The notes: generated by a model not told the origin, from the sequence alone. A stretch of DNA of 64,000 nt from Heterobilharzia americana (GCA_944470555.2 OX104127.1:52318934-52382933), one strand, 5' to 3'. Shown: positions 1-13,083, numbered from the stretch's first letter. A program made the numbers and translations.

Positions 1-2476
1 GATTTCATGGTCTTAAGTAGAGTATATGATTTATCAACAGTCAATTGCAATAAGCCCTGTCCTCTATCGACTTAATTTGCTTATTTTGGGGTAATATTTC
101 TAAACCTTATGACTACTAGCCAAACTGAACGCAAATTAGAAAGTGCTTTTAAGTTTGACTTCACATATATGTTATCCTTCGTCAAATTTTTCAGATCTGA
201 AATTATTTTTAAGTTTATGTGAAAACTGCATCAAGTTAGAGTTTGCAATCTAAGGGGAATTTTTCACAAGCAAAAAGACATGGAGATGGTCCTGGTGATT
301 CAGAGACGATTTATTTAACCGCAATGGATGCAAAGGGACTAAAATTAGGAACTGAAATAATTCGTAGTTCTTTTTCTATGGATTTTTAAAATCAAATAGC
401 CACCAGAAGAATTCAGGAAGAAGCCCTAAAAAGTGGAATATTTCATGACATCGGAAACTGGAATCGAATTAGTTTCGAAGTGACTCGTATGAGAAAATTT
501 AGAGTTTATGCCTTGTCATAGTGAGACTGAATTAGACTAACAAGTTGTATAGTAGCTGAGTTCTGAGGTAATTAGTACTGTATTATACTTAGTTCGTAAC
601 CATTCAAATACTTGAATTAAGAAGTTATTCCAAGAAAAGTGTAAGAAAGATGAATAATATATGCTTGCCTTTTTGGAAATGAAGCCATTGCTCATGTAAA
701 AAAGATAGGACTACATTAACGAACCTATGATTTACTCATTATGTGACATTACAAGGTATTCGGTAGTTCATTAACAATGTTGTCTAACATTTCAATTTTG
801 ATTATTTCTCTGTAGAAGCTTGGACCAGACTTCCGGGGGAAACATTGGAACTATTCCATTTCAAACACGCCATGACTTACACAAATACAAACAAAATCTA
901 ATGTCAACTTTTTAGTAAGCGGCCAATATTTTTTACACTATTCAGTTAAACGGTACTGGTTAAACCATCTATTTACTGACCTTAAAAATACTGTTATTTT
1001 ATTAGATAAGGACAATACTTGAAATAAAATTTAATAAAAATAACACTGTGACATTTAATCTATCTTCTAAAATCTCGACTTTCCTTCTTATCTGTGATTA
1101 ACTTAAATTCTACATTGTTGCTAATTTGTCAATCAACAGTCTGTTACTTTACAGCGAATTCGCCAATCAGTATTTCCACTTCAGATGAAGGAAAAAATAC
1201 ATTTTAAATCAATTAATAGTCACAGATAAGTGAAGATATTCCCAGATGCTTATGAAAACACTTTGGAATAGTTTTAATTAAGGGTAAAATAGAAGTCCAG
1301 CCAGTATAATATAAAGATATACATTTCTTAAAATATCCAGAGGAAGCGTTTTCTGATAAGATTCATTTGAAAAAAGTTTTGAAGTTATGGCTTCTTAAAA
1401 TGACGTACTCCTTTGTGTACCATAACCTTGCTTTCAGCCAGGAATATACATAACCTCCTAAATGAACGACAGCTGTGTGACTTTTTTTAATGACTGAGTC
1501 TACAACTTGATAAATTATACAATCGGGTGTTTGGATATTCTTTCAAATTGTTTCTGCACAATTTTCTTCAAATGAAATATAGACCCAGTCAAGATATTCA
1601 GTTTTTAAAGAAATGTTATTGGTTACATTCTCCTGTAGTAGGTTGGACAGGACTGGTTGGCATTAATTAACATATAGGCTCCTACAGAGACGCCATGACA
1701 TTGCTTGTAATGATCGGTAGGGCTACAAGTTGAATACAAAAGGTGATTTTAATCTCATCTGAAACTCACTGGAAGGCAAGCATATCCAGCTGCTGAGTCC
1801 TTTATAGAAAGAAACGCACATTGTGGACTTCACAGCTAACCATTATCTATCATTATATTCAATGGGAACTTGAAAATTTCAATAAATGGGGGTTAATTTA
1901 GTTGTGAAAAATGAATTACTCTTGTTGTCAACGGACAGTGATCTACTTCAACTTTTTTTCATACCAGGAAATTCCGTTTCGATAAATCTTCCCCGAGAAC
2001 CAATGTAAAATATGTATACTCTGAAATGTTTTAAAATGAAATTACTTGACACGATGAAACAGCATTATTTAGTGTAGCTAACGACTGCAATATAACATAC
2101 GTAATCAATATGTAGCATACCAGAAAGAAAGCTGACATTTAAGAGTTAGCATGTAATTGGAAAATACTAACCTTCAATAGAAAACATTACCTTGGTTTCA
2201 CGCATGACCTGATAGATGGCATCAGATTCCAGATCGATATTTGAAATAAATTCATCTTTTTTGTATGTTTCATAGAAATTTGAGTATAATACAGAAAATC
2301 GTTTTCATCAAAGAGGAAAACAATGAGACATTTCCACTTTTAATGATTGACTAACGGTTATCTCTAAGATTCAGTATGCTGCTTTACCGTATTGTTCATG
2401 AAATATGTTTAAATTTCACAGGAAAAAAATTGAATCTATATATCGTCAAATAAAAAGTATAGTATTGATGCATAAT
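1..2476. other. AT-rich DNA, no gene seen
   Basis: No open frame here is longer than about 60 codons and none carries a recognisable domain or a paired splice signal. I recognise no SINE, PLE or RTE motif. It may be intergenic or intronic. Confidence 0.5.
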
Positions 2477-2815
2477 GCTGACAATAAAGCTGAACAGTTG
2501 AAAAGTCACTCGCTCCAGTGTTAGAAATGTCAAGGTGAACTGTGTAATTTGTAAGCCATTTACAAACTGATCATTCTACTCAAGGTTTATTGGTGCAGGC
2601 TAGTCAGATAGTCATATTCAGTTAGTTTGTTAAACCTAGCTGTGTGAGTTGAGTTTTTCCAGGTACATGGCTAATGAGTTCAGTCCCAGGCGAGGGAAAC
2701 TGCCATCCGATGCTTAGACCACTCTGATCTGGCTGATGAAATGCAAACATAAGCTTTACTGGAGTTTAACTACTTAAGTTTCTCAGTAGTATATTTTGTC
2801 AAGGGATAATTAGCC
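2477..2815 (+). repeat. Ribozyme-related repeat, third family, copy 1
   Basis: Two blocks match a second copy at 17.9-18.3 kb. Block B (about 2477-2590) contains the paired stretch ttgtaagccatttacaaac. Block A (about 2620-2815) runs from the agctgtgtgagttgagttt region through a hammerhead-like segment (GTACATGGCTAATGAG, then GAAACTGCCATC) to ctcagtagtat. The core reads CTAATGA where CTGANGA is required, so it should not cleave. The block order here is B then A; the other copy has A then B. Both copies are diverged. The repeat could be a retrozyme-like unit or part of a PLE terminal repeat. Confidence 0.5.
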
Positions 2816-4324
2816 GTTTATCAGTAATTTGATCATCTAATGGGTATGAAAATAGGAAGCAAAAACGAAATCTAAATATATTACTGAATCAAAATGAACA
2901 GAAAAATATGTCACTGAACTAACGGTATGTTTTATTCTATAGATTTAGAGTATTCGGCTATGCCTGCATTATAGTATTAGAGTAACCTTCGAAATGTAGT
3001 GTAAAATTGTAAAATATCATTCAGATATAAGCATGTTTAGCAGTGTCTGATGCTTCTAAGACCGAAACATGATGTTTGGTTTTGGATTATATTACTAGTA
3101 ACCTCTGAGAAAGCTAATCCTATACGAATTCATCCAAAGGTCAAACTCACTGTATACAGATTTCTTGGATAATCTTAATACACAACAGTAGTGGGAGTAT
3201 GTCACTAGAGTCACCTGAGAATACCGTGAAGAAAACGCTAAGAACTGACCATTCATTGAAACAGAAATTGGAATTTAACAATGTATCATGTTTTATCTAA
3301 TAATTGTTGGTTTTTATTTCTAAAGAAATTTTGGCTTAGCGAGCTTTAGATTAACCATTCACATGCTAAAATATTACTCAGTATTTACCATAGTGTTTGC
3401 TCACTATTTATTTTTTGATTTTGTTGCTGAGGGATATACCACACCTGTATGAGAACATCAACCAGTCTCTTATTGATGTGTTCTGATGTCACTTAACTGA
3501 AAAGTGTAACGAAACACCTGATCGTTCAGAAATCTTTACACATAATAAGAACTTTGTGTTGTCAGTAGATTAGAAATATCTTGTGTCACTCATCAATATC
3601 TTTTAGACACACTAAATGCTAAAAGGGCAAACGACGTTTAACTCAAGATGAAACATGCATATATACATAGCTACAACTGTGAATGACATTACTTTGAACA
3701 AATAAATTTGACACATTTTGTCTGTGTTTCAAAAAATAAATAGTTGAAACTAAACGTGACTACAGTTTGTACTTGTGTAAGTCACAGCGTGTTTGAAATA
3801 GAATAATTCCAACGTTTCGTACATAATTCTCATCTTTGGTTCTGTAAGGAGATTAAAACAAGAGGCTAGAACCAGTCTTCGTTGGTGAACGTTGAAATTA
3901 TTTCATTCAAACACATTGCGACCTAAAAAAAATACAAACTATGTCAAATGTCGTCCTTCTACTCAGCGCCCAGTATTTGAGATATCTTTCGGTCAGATCT
4001 TGGAGATAGTTCATATAGATTTTGAGTAGTGAAAAGTGAACTAGTAGAACCTTATAAGTGTACTGTAAGCTTTAGCAATAAATAAACTCGAGCGCAATCC
4101 ATATTATAATCACATTAATAGCAATCTCACTATGTAGATGGGTTGAACATCATGTTCTCTTTCTCCTCCAATGGAAGCAGATTAAACTCAGTTTGTTGAT
4201 ATAGTAATAAATGTGTGCTAGTTGAGTTATTAACAAATACTGTAACACATTCAGCTACTTTCGCGGTAACAATATTTGATAATAGATTGCGTGTGTTAGT
4301 GTGGATTAGCTAATGTGAAATTGG
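2816..4324. other. AT-rich DNA, no gene seen
   Basis: Only short chance frames, and no domain or repeat motif that I recognise. Confidence 0.5.
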
Positions 4325-4800
4325 TTTTTAGAAGGCGGTTTATTTGAACAACATGTGATGTATTTGTGTAACACATTTTGAACAGTCTAATCACATGTTT
4401 ACTTGTCAGGTCAGTCTATGATAATCCTTTAGACTGTTCGAGATAGCTGTGGTTTAGCAAACTTCTACTGATATTGAATGATGAGTAAAGTCAGCTCAGT
4501 TAGTACGGTACCGGACAGGAAGTCCACCACTTTCTGGCTCAAGTCCCGCCGCCGTCCAAATTTTCATCTCCCCTTCGATCATAATCCTGCATCAATTGAT
4601 GTGAAACCGAAGATTAAACGGACAAATATAACATTGGAGATAATACAGGTTTATAATTAACAAAGAGGAGAACCGATAGGGAGGGTGACATAGTTGATCC
4701 TAATCTTGGTAAGAAAACAAAGTTTAACAGGGTAGGTGTAGTGTAAGAACAAACTATTTTGTACACAAAAAAGTGGTTTCAGCATAGTTATCGCCTCCAG
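4325..4800 (-). mobile_element. Penelope-like element remnant (family D), interrupted
   Basis: The segment at 4345-4425 (gatgtatttgtgtaacacat, then gaacagtctaatcacatg and cttgtca) matches the terminal repeat of the PLE copies at 12.5 kb and 27.5 kb. After an interruption at about 4433-4605, the match resumes with an aaggtaggtgtagtgtaaga-like stretch and a degenerate end of the GIY-YIG reading frame on the minus strand (about 4690-4790). Only the 3' part of the element is present and it is heavily mutated. The interruption is a tRNA-derived SINE. I infer the family from these matches alone. Confidence 0.45.
4433..4605 (+). mobile_element. tRNA-derived SINE without ribozyme, inserted in a PLE remnant
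   Basis: From 4470 the segment resembles a tRNA gene: tcagctcagttagtacgg fits a pol III A box and tggctcaagtcccgcc a B box. The SINE body ttttcatctccccttcgatc follows, shared with the copies at 13.7 and 14.0 kb. At its left end (4438-4460) lies gagatagctgtggtttagca, the reverse complement of the family's 3' tail (see 14125-14160), so this copy begins with an inverted piece of its own end. Nearby atgataatcctt (left) and atcataatcctg (right) may be an eroded target-site duplication. Confidence 0.5.
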
Positions 4801-6339
4801 AAATCTCAGAATGTATCTCAGGCTGTTTCTATATAAAACTTTGAAAGGTGTTGGAATATTACTTTTCTGCCCCGTTTATATCGTATGCTTAGCTATAAAT
4901 GAAGAGGGCCGTCTCTCACCTGCATTTGTTTTGAGACCATTAATATACAAGTTCTTCCACCCTTATTTGTATGGCTTGATTACTTTTCCCCACCTGTATG
5001 TGATTACACACACATGCAAACACAATGTTATGTGATATAATCACAGATTCCGTGTTTAGGTTTGTGGTGAAGCATATTTTTTGTTTTTTTCAAAGTGATG
5101 TGATGAGTTGCGTAATATGTTTTCTTAATGACTGTTGTTAGTCTGCGTCTCAAAATTGTACCATTCAGCTTCCATCTGCATGGATGCTTTAATTAAGAAC
5201 CGTATATAGAGTTGACTTCGATACTACCGGACTTCTACAACGGTTTATTAACTTTAGTGGATTAGTTATTACATGTACCTGAAAGTACTTGCAGATAACT
5301 GATTCTGTGAATTTCTCGGCATTCTGAATATTTTCGTGTGAATGAGTAATGTGAAATGGATAATTAAGTGCGAAGATGACAACTATCATTACAAATATTA
5401 CCTGTAACGATGGCAGAGCATATGACGATAGAAATGTCAAGCGCCTAAAAGATTCCCATTAACATAATCAGCGTGATAAGTTACAACAGAAAATTAACTT
5501 ATCATTCTATGCCCCCACTTCTCAACCTATGTATATTTGAGAAACAGGTTATAATACATTCTAGTAACTTTTTCAATTATTGTTCAACTTTAAGAGTTGT
5601 AGTGTTCTCCTCAGTATTGATATCATTAGTAGTGGTGTTATTATCCCTCATTCATATCTCCTCATCCACACCAGGATACAAAATTTCCTACTAATAGACA
5701 GTTCCACAATTTGGGATAAGGTTTACAGAAAAGGAATGTAAACCGAATGTATGTGATAGTGGTTTAGATGTTGAGGGTGTGTAACCATAGACTAGGCAGA
5801 TATATTGGTGTTAACAAGTGTGTACTGAATCGTAATACCCTACTTTGGCTAATTTAGTTTCACTGTCCGTCAATCAAGCTGGCAAATGTCTTCATATCTG
5901 AAGACTGATTTGACTAAACATCCTCCTTATTTTGTCAGTTCTACAAGTGCTGTTAAGCTGAGAGGCACTTAGCACTGAGGCTGATTTGATGAATCGATGA
6001 TGCTGATTCCCATATACGAAACTCCTCCAGAGAAAGTCAGCAGATATTCAACTACATGGTGGATTTCTCTTCATGCAGTTGAGCTGTTTATACACGAATG
6101 ATGCATTTTTGAACTGTCATCAGAATTCTTCGATATTCTGGTAATGGATCTTCACAGCAAGACTCATCCGACAACTCAGTTAGCATTAAACTGGACGAAA
6201 CCCCTGTGCCGAATATTTCTGATGTATAAACAACGAAAAAAATGTTCATATGTGAAGTGTACTTAAGGAGGTACCAGCTTGGAGCTTTGTGAGGATTCAC
6301 TAATTCCAAACTAATATTCTCTATATACTCACATCAGTC
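4801..6339. other. AT-rich DNA, no gene seen
   Basis: Open frames of 60-83 codons occur on both strands (for example 4811-5035 plus, 5189-5440 minus, 6088-6309 minus). None has a recognisable domain, and frames of this size are expected by chance at this base composition. Confidence 0.45.
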
Positions 6340-6500
6340 GGAGAACTACTGAAGGCCTTGGAGCACTAGACAGCTGGTTTTTCCTAGTATGGGACTCTTT
6401 AGAAGTGAGCACCCATGAATCCGACACGAGTTTAACATAGTTCTTTAAGCCTTCATGTCGAGCACGATACCTTCAATCCACTGGGCTGGAATTCAATGGT
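6340..6500 (-). mobile_element. Hammerhead SINE, second family (degenerate)
   Basis: Read on the minus strand, a tRNA-like head (CCCAGTGGATTGAAGGTAT, then GACATGAAGG) is followed by a hammerhead-like segment at about 6364-6411. It keeps the GTCCCATACTAGGA stem-loop but has CTAAAGA for CTGANGA and AAAA for GAAA. The ribozyme should be inactive. The same family recurs at 28.5, 28.8, 34.6, 43.5, 54.1, 57.3 and 59.1 kb. Confidence 0.55.
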
Positions 6501-7317
6501 TCATACTATTCTAATTCATAACGTAGGGTGGCTTTCTTCTAATTCCATCGCTGAATATTTATCTTCAGGTCTGATATGTTTGGCAGCGGATTCGAAGTCT
6601 GGAAGGATCATTTGTGTGCAGTACTGTGGAGTCGTATATTAGGACAAAACAACTGTCTACTGCTTCTTGTTCTCCAATGATTCTGCAAGTGGTTTCATTT
6701 AATGATGAATATCAACTTGAAACCAGCAACTAAAGAATGTTATCGATGCGATAAAAAAGTATTTTGATACATTGTCAGGTACTTACACGGATGCCATTGT
6801 ACTTTGTGGAAAGTAGTGAGAGTCAAAATCTTCGCAGATGAGATGTTTTTGAGTAAAATAAAAAGTTTTCAAGCCTTATCAAGACTGAAATAATTGTAGT
6901 AGTCTTAAATGTCAACCAAAGGGAAGGGCTTTAAATGAAGGGTTACCACAAAGTTTCATTTAACCAAGAAATAGAATATTTCACGTACAATAAATGTATT
7001 TACACTTATCAGTTATCCAATGTTTTATTTATCTACGTTATTATTACTAACCTCTTTCCTTACTTTGTAATTATTCATTTCAGTATGATAGTCCCACCTT
7101 TAACGTGTATTCCAACACAGTATGGTTATTCATGCAATCATACTCTCACTACCTTGTACTGAACTTCCATCTAACCTCTAGACAGTTTTGGATGATCCTA
7201 TATTGATTCGCTATGCCATGATCACCTTGTAACTCTAGTGACAATTTTGTGGTAACTTTTTGTAGACTCATTAGACATTAGGGATATATTTTTGTGGCGA
7301 TAGTAATGATTTGTTGA
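6501..7317. other. AT-rich DNA, no gene seen
   Basis: No motif recognised. Confidence 0.45.
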
Positions 7318-7500
7318 CATACTTGTTATTCTCCATTGTTTTGTTGGATCGAATTGTTTGAAATCTATTGGCATATGGGCTCCTATGCGGATGCCTCGAT
7401 ATTGCCTGAATGTTAATTATGATAATTTGGTTGGTTGCGGCTAGCAGAAAAATCCAGAACGTGCGTTTCATCCTATTTGGGACTTATCAGAAAAGTAAGT
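7318..7500 (-). mobile_element. Hammerhead SINE, SM-alpha-like family, 5'-truncated
   Basis: On the minus strand the hammerhead (7452-7496) is followed by the conserved tail (about 7412 down to 7318: CAGGCAATATCGAGGCATCC-type sequence, then GCCAATAG and GATCCAACAAAAC-type sequence). The tRNA-like promoter is absent. The ribozyme core reads CTGATAA, so G8 is A, and the 5' strand of stem I (ATCCAG in better copies) has been replaced. GAAA and the GTCCCAAATAGGA stem-loop remain. I judge it inactive. Confidence 0.7.
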
Positions 7501-8744
7501 TTAATCCACTGGAGTGGTTTTTGCAAAGTTTATCAATGACATGAAGTCAATCTTCAGATCAGCTTTCGAGCAAAAATAATCGAAAAATCACTTCCTGTAA
7601 AAAATAATCCGTTATTTTTTTAATCAATGAGACAGAAAGTATTTTTTGTTGATGGTTTCGTTTTGTGAACTCTGAGTGGCATAATAATTACTAATCCATG
7701 ATTAGATTAACCTCACGCTATGAAACGTCCCGTACCAGCATCCACCGTGATGGTTAGTTAATACAAACCACCAAAAAGCCATCGCAATGAAGGAATATAC
7801 GAATAATTGACTAAGATATATTATGAATGGGTGACTAAAAGACAGTTCGGTCACTGACAGATTTGAATAAACTAAGTCATACAATTTTAACGTGCCTAAT
7901 TCTTATTGTGGAGCACAAAATAATTCTTATCACTTACGTACTGCTTACTAATGATGCGCCTTGAAGTGAGTATTTCAAATGCATCTACTCTAATTTTGAT
8001 GCACTGAATATAATGAGAAATACATCAAGACGTGAATCCTCTGAACCTTGCGATGCGTTTTCAAGAAAAATTTTCAGAAAGGCCAAATGGCATAGAAAAC
8101 TAATGGAGCAAAATATTGGTACCTCTTTTCTGACTTTTAAACTTGAATCCAAGGAAGGTCAGTCAACGTGACATTAAATTGTTTTTGAACACACAATTGG
8201 CCTAAACTTTATACTAGTTTAGGTCCAATTATATATGCTAGTAAAAATCACCAAAACGTTTTGTTTCTAAGTTCAAAGGGTTTAAAAACGCGTTTTATAA
8301 CCTACCTCAATGGAATCTTTTGCAACCGGAAATATTGAATATCGGCTAACAACACTTATAGGGTCAGCTGATTCGGTTTGCCTTTGAAGCTGGTTTGTAA
8401 TATGCCCTGAGGTAGGGATCGACGAGTTCTGTATCAATTGGATGTGGTCACACTTAATTTAAGTTGGTTTGTATATGACTGGTTGTAAAGTTATCGCTCA
8501 CATTCTTTTAAGGTTTTGGTTAGCTTGTATATTTTTGGATAATAAATAACTTCGTTGTTCATGAATAGCATATCGCCATTTTGCAGCCTCTGTGAAGGTT
8601 AAAGCAATAGGTTTCACTAATTTTTGGGACAACTTTAAATTCGAAATCTTACAGTTGTAAAATAAGTAGACATTAAATGTCTTAGGATAATGAAAAGTTC
8701 CTGTTTTCGCCTAGCCTTGTACAACTAGTTTTTCTCTACTTTGT
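7501..8744. other. AT-rich DNA, no gene seen
   Basis: No motif recognised. Confidence 0.45.
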
Positions 8745-8830
8745 ATTGTACTTGGCTGCCAGTAGTGGGATCCAGGATGCACCTTTCATCCCATTTGGGA
8801 TTTGTTAACTGGGTGTAACTGTACCACAGC
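8745..8830 (-). ncRNA. Hammerhead remnant next to an RTE 3' end
   Basis: On the minus strand, 8816-8770 reads as an SM-alpha-type hammerhead with TTAACAA for CTGANGA. The stem II region (ATCCCAAATGGGAT), GAAA and the ATC cleavage-site context before CTGGAT remain. It is inactive by sequence. It follows within a few tens of bases, on the same strand, the 3' end of the RTE fragment at 8840-9600. The tRNA-like head and conserved tail of the SINE are not visible. Confidence 0.5.
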
Positions 8831-8839
8831 AAGCAAATA

Positions 8840-9600
8840 ATAATCATTATTTTTCCCTTGGGTTCCTAGTGGAACATAGAGCTTCAGTAGCACGTCCCCA
8901 TTACACTGTGTTCTCTTTAGTCTTTTCAGCTTGGGTCTACGACTGCCCACATCTGCTCTCCTTCTTGATCTTGTGTCCAGTAAGCGGCGTCTCCACTTTC
9001 TTAACATTGGGATGAAGTTGATCTGAGTTTTAGTGTTGTATGTCTGGTATCTGGTGGAATCAAATCCATGTCGCTCACTTTGTGAATATCCTTGTGTTTG
9101 TACACACTGTCTCGCCTCCAATCACCAAATCGTTGAATGCGCAGAGGCCTGCAAACAGTTCTCCATTCTCATTCATCATTTCACCAAGTGCTTCTCCACC
9201 CATGATCACTTCTCTTCCTATGTTGTCCATCCCCAGTCTTACATTCATGTCACCCCACCCATTAGAATGGATTTTGATGTTGCCATCCGGATTGGAGTCT
9301 TGTCCAATACTGGTTGCAGTTGTCTATAGAATTCCTCTTTCTTCTCTTCAACTGCATTATTTGTAGGTGCGTAGCGTAGTGTAGCATTGTATGATTATGA
9401 CTTTCCTTCCTTTCCACTTGAATCTTGCTGTCATGACGCCGATCCTACAGGACAAGATTGGCTCCCACTGCATGAGATCCTTCGATACTGTTGCAGACAT
9501 CATGATAGCCACTTAAAAACTCAGTGTGCTCGTTGTTGTTGTCTGGGTGACAGTATTGGAGTAGATTATTGACTCTCCAATTAACAGTTCAGAGGGTATA
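8840..9600 (-). mobile_element. RTE-clade LINE copy, endonuclease joined to the 3' end (RT deleted)
   Basis: On the minus strand this carries the apurinic-type endonuclease region of an SR2-like RTE element: a frame-shifted part matching LIGESIIYSN (about 9550-9590), then an open stretch GDMNVRLGMDNIGRE followed by LCAFNDLVIGG (about 9280-9110). After a run ending KLKRLKR (about 8940) the sequence jumps to the element's 3' terminus, GACGTGCTACTGAAG and GGAACCCAAGG, the same end seen at 20.96 and 35.79 kb. The entire reverse transcriptase is missing. The 3' end is followed by an AATAATGATTATTATT tail. There are frameshifts; this is a pseudogene. Confidence 0.8.
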
Positions 9601-12499
9601 GAGGATTTTCTTTTCAATGCATCACTGCAGACGCATATCAGATCATACTATTTGCAAAGTTTGCTAATGAATACAGTTTATTGAAATAAAATAACCAGTT
9701 GTGACAGTGATTGTGCGGTTTTAAACGTTATTTTTCTTCATGACATAACCGACTCATTGAATGTTTTGTCATCTCTAAGCTACCTCAACAGTGAACTGAC
9801 AGTTTGTGAATACTTAGAAAACTGTTTGCTTTTTAGTTTGTACAATCAATTTCAATTAATTTTTCTCAGTTCTTTCTCCAGTTTAACATCGGCAAGAAAC
9901 CAAGTTCAAATCTTTGGTAATACAAGTATAATGGCTATTTCTAAATAGTGTGTCCTTCAGAGGTACTTATTACTGAGGTCCAACTAAGCCTCCGAATACT
10001 CACTTGTCACCGTTTTGAGCGGAAGACGCTGTTAATTCAAAATCCTCGACTTCAAACGCAGATTCTATTATCACAAAATTTCTTAAATCTCTTGTAATAT
10101 ACGTTCATGATGAACTCTGAGATACATCGAGCCTTAATTGCTTCTTTCTTAACCTATCCTACACTTCGGCCATTGAAACTGATAGTACCAGCGGTCCATG
10201 AGGTTCAGTATCATGATGTCAGACTTGTGTTCTTGAGCTACCATAATTGACGTGAAAACGTCTACATGATTTTCTTAATCATACATACACATTATCCTTG
10301 AATGCACAAGGTCTGTTGTCAGTAACCTAACAATACTAATAGCAAAATCACCCTTACTTGAACTATTTTTAATAAGAATTAAAATCTTTCCATTCTGGTA
10401 TACCAGATGAAGAAATGAACATTTACATTTATACATATTGAGTATGACTGTGCTAATAAGAGAGCAGTTAGTAGTTTAGTGTACCTCCTGAATTTCCTTT
10501 CAGTCTTAAAACTGTAAATTTTGGTACTGATAAACTGAAGGAATCTCTGTAAGTAAATATTTACTACAAAAGAACTGAAATGCTAGTGCTGGAGAAGATG
10601 TCCAATTCAGTTATACTGTGAAATATGTATCCTTTCTTACATACGCAAACAAAAATGTTTGATGAAGTTTTGACTTGGCAGAAACTGAATGGAAACGTTT
10701 GCAGCCTGCGTTAATTGTGTAAGCTTTCTTAGTACGTTGGATATATCTGCATCAAAACAATTCGTCACAATTCCAGTTTAAAATGACAGTGTACTTACTA
10801 TAGTATTTCACCAAAATATAAGAATTCTTTTAACTTTTGCCCATTACAAACTCTCAGATGTGCTATACAACAATTTTTCAGATCACTGAATCAACTTTGG
10901 GACTGGTATTAAATTCTGAGGGTTTAATGTAGTAGATTCATTTCTAAAAGATTTTGTATATTATTTACCATGAAAACATCTGTTAAGTCAGTATTTTCCT
11001 TTAAAAAATAAGACTGAGCTGATAATAGAAACCACGTATAGAATAATATGCTGCTCATAAATTTCATCTCACCTGAATGAATTCGAGAAAACAATAATGC
11101 AGAAGGTTTTACGACTAAATAAGTGGATTTAATGGCTTTATGAGCAAATAACAGATTTGTCTGAAAATGATGTGCAATATGTATATCACAAAATATGATT
11201 TAATTGAACTCATTCATGCATCAATTAGACATACATACGGGAGAATTCCTTGATAGGTTCTAATACATTCATCCTAGAATAATTAAGTATATTGTGAAAA
11301 AAAATGCTGAGTTAAATGAAAAAAACTGATAAAGAAATTTGGTAGAGCGAAAATATGATTTAAAAATGAGTAAATGAATGATATTTCAGTCAGAATGGAG
11401 ATTTTTTCTAGGCTTACTCTACTTTAGATCACTTTCAGTGTAACCAAAGTTCTTGGTTACTACACTGCTTAAAATTATCCATGTTGATTTGAAAACCAAA
11501 ATGGAATGCATAGGATTGCTAGAATATCTTGTAGGTGTGGAGTGAAGCTCTGCTTAAAAATTTTCCAGCCTAAACAATGGGATGCTACTTATAGGAAGCT
11601 TATGGTGATGATGTAATCTGTAAAAGGGTGGTCAGCTGAATACATAAACCAAAGTATATTGTGCTTCTGTTGTACAGTTACATTCTTTCAAATGCATGTG
11701 AATGAAAGTTTTAGTTTCACAGTTACGTTCAGTCAAACCAGCTGTTTGCTGTATGCAATATGGTTTTATAAAAGGATACCGAAAAGTAAATATGGATACA
11801 TACTGAATCACATTTTCATCGACTGGTAACAATTTTTGAATCGCAGATGGAGAATAGCTCTCTAAGGCTTGATGCAGCAAACAGACTTAAGAGATTATTA
11901 AAAAAGCAATGACTAATACTTAAAAAAACTTGACTATTATGAAACATAAACAGTGCAGTGTCTAGCAGAGTTGAAAAATGAATATTGAGTCCACATTAAA
12001 CGGATAAAAGTTGTTTAAAGATTTTCCTTTTGTACTGAAAAACTCATCCAAATGAATAACAGTTACCCTGTTCATATGAAAACTGTCGATTTTTGACTTC
12101 CTAACTTTTATTCATAACTATCAGTGTCATTTTAAACTGGCCTTGTTCTACAAATATTGAGTCTATATACCGAATGATGGCAGGGAAGTACTTGAGGTAT
12201 GATACTGTTTAATAAGGAACATCGAAATGTTAAAATCCATTACAACCACTTACATGTAAAACTCAGTCATTGGTGTCACGAAATAAAATGAGAATTTTTT
12301 AATTCGACATTAAACACGAAATACATGGTGTATAAGTCTAGTGACGATGACTGACTAAAACAAGGATGTGATACATTACGAAACACATGGCAACTATGGG
12401 TTACTGAGTAGTTGCCAGAGGTGAAAATACTCATTTGTCGTTTCGGGATTTGAAACAATCAGTCTCTTGAAAGGAAATTACATAGTGTAATAAGAAAAC
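9601..12499. other. AT-rich DNA with one weak exon candidate
   Basis: Apart from the open frame at 11632-11889 (listed separately) I see no repeat family or gene here. Confidence 0.4.
11632..11889 (-). CDS. Possible exon, cysteine-containing, unknown product
   Basis: An 82-codon minus-strand frame, one of the less repetitive ones in the window. A stop codon lies just upstream, but an acceptor-like site (pyrimidine-rich run, then CTTAAG, near 11890) would open the frame. Near the 3' end GAAT followed by GTAACT could be a donor. The second half holds cysteines in the order C...C...CNC (for example ERNCETK and LKECNCTTEAQ), which could suit a small extracellular fold, but I recognise no family. 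A chance frame of this length is not unlikely. Confidence 0.2.
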
Positions 12500-12965
12500 G
12501 TTGGTTACCTGAGAAATGTGATATATTTGCGCAATACATTTCGAACAATCTGACTACATATTAACTTGTCAAGGCATTTTATATAATGGATGAAAATAGG
12601 GCTGGGTAAAGTAAACAAAATAAGATCGTACAGCATTTGGAAAACATATATAAGAATTATAAGGAGGGATAATATATTTCAACGCCTCCTCTGAGATTAA
12701 CATGAGATAAAGATTACCAAGGTAGGTTTAAGGTAAAGACAAACTGTTTTTGAATACACAAATGGAGTTTGAACTTTCATATAGATAGGGCTTCAATGAA
12801 CCTAAGTATGCGGTATTGACGGCTCCTGTACAACGGTCTGAAGGCTTTTTTTATGGGTCAATCCTGTGACGTGTTTCCATAATGTGTTAACCTATCGAAG
12901 ATGACGTCTGTCTATCCCGTCTATTAATCGGATTATATGAATGTATTTGTTTTTTTAACCATTTA
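12500..12965 (-). mobile_element. Penelope-like element remnant (family D)
   Basis: The left part (about 12505-12580: gatatatttgcgcaatacat, tcgaacaatctgac, cttgtcaagg) matches the terminal repeat at 27.59-27.66 kb. About 12720-12960 holds, on the minus strand, a frameshifted C-terminal piece of the GIY-YIG protein that aligns with the 27.66-27.98 kb frame: an RFIEALS-like stretch, then CIQK-like residues and TLNLPW-like residues. The matching right-hand terminal repeat is absent, so the copy is truncated. Confidence 0.5.
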
Positions 12966-13083
12966 GGGATTAGGTTCGATAACTTTTATTGTCTAGGAAA
13001 GAGAGTTAATCGTTCATGGAAGATTATGCTTTTCATTATAGTAAATTCAAATATTCAGTGAATTAGAGCGTAATCTGTTTTTT

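Noticed and set aside
9033..9366. Two overlapping plus-strand frames of about 100 codons
   Set aside because: They are the opposite strand of the RTE endonuclease, whose motifs read on the minus strand.
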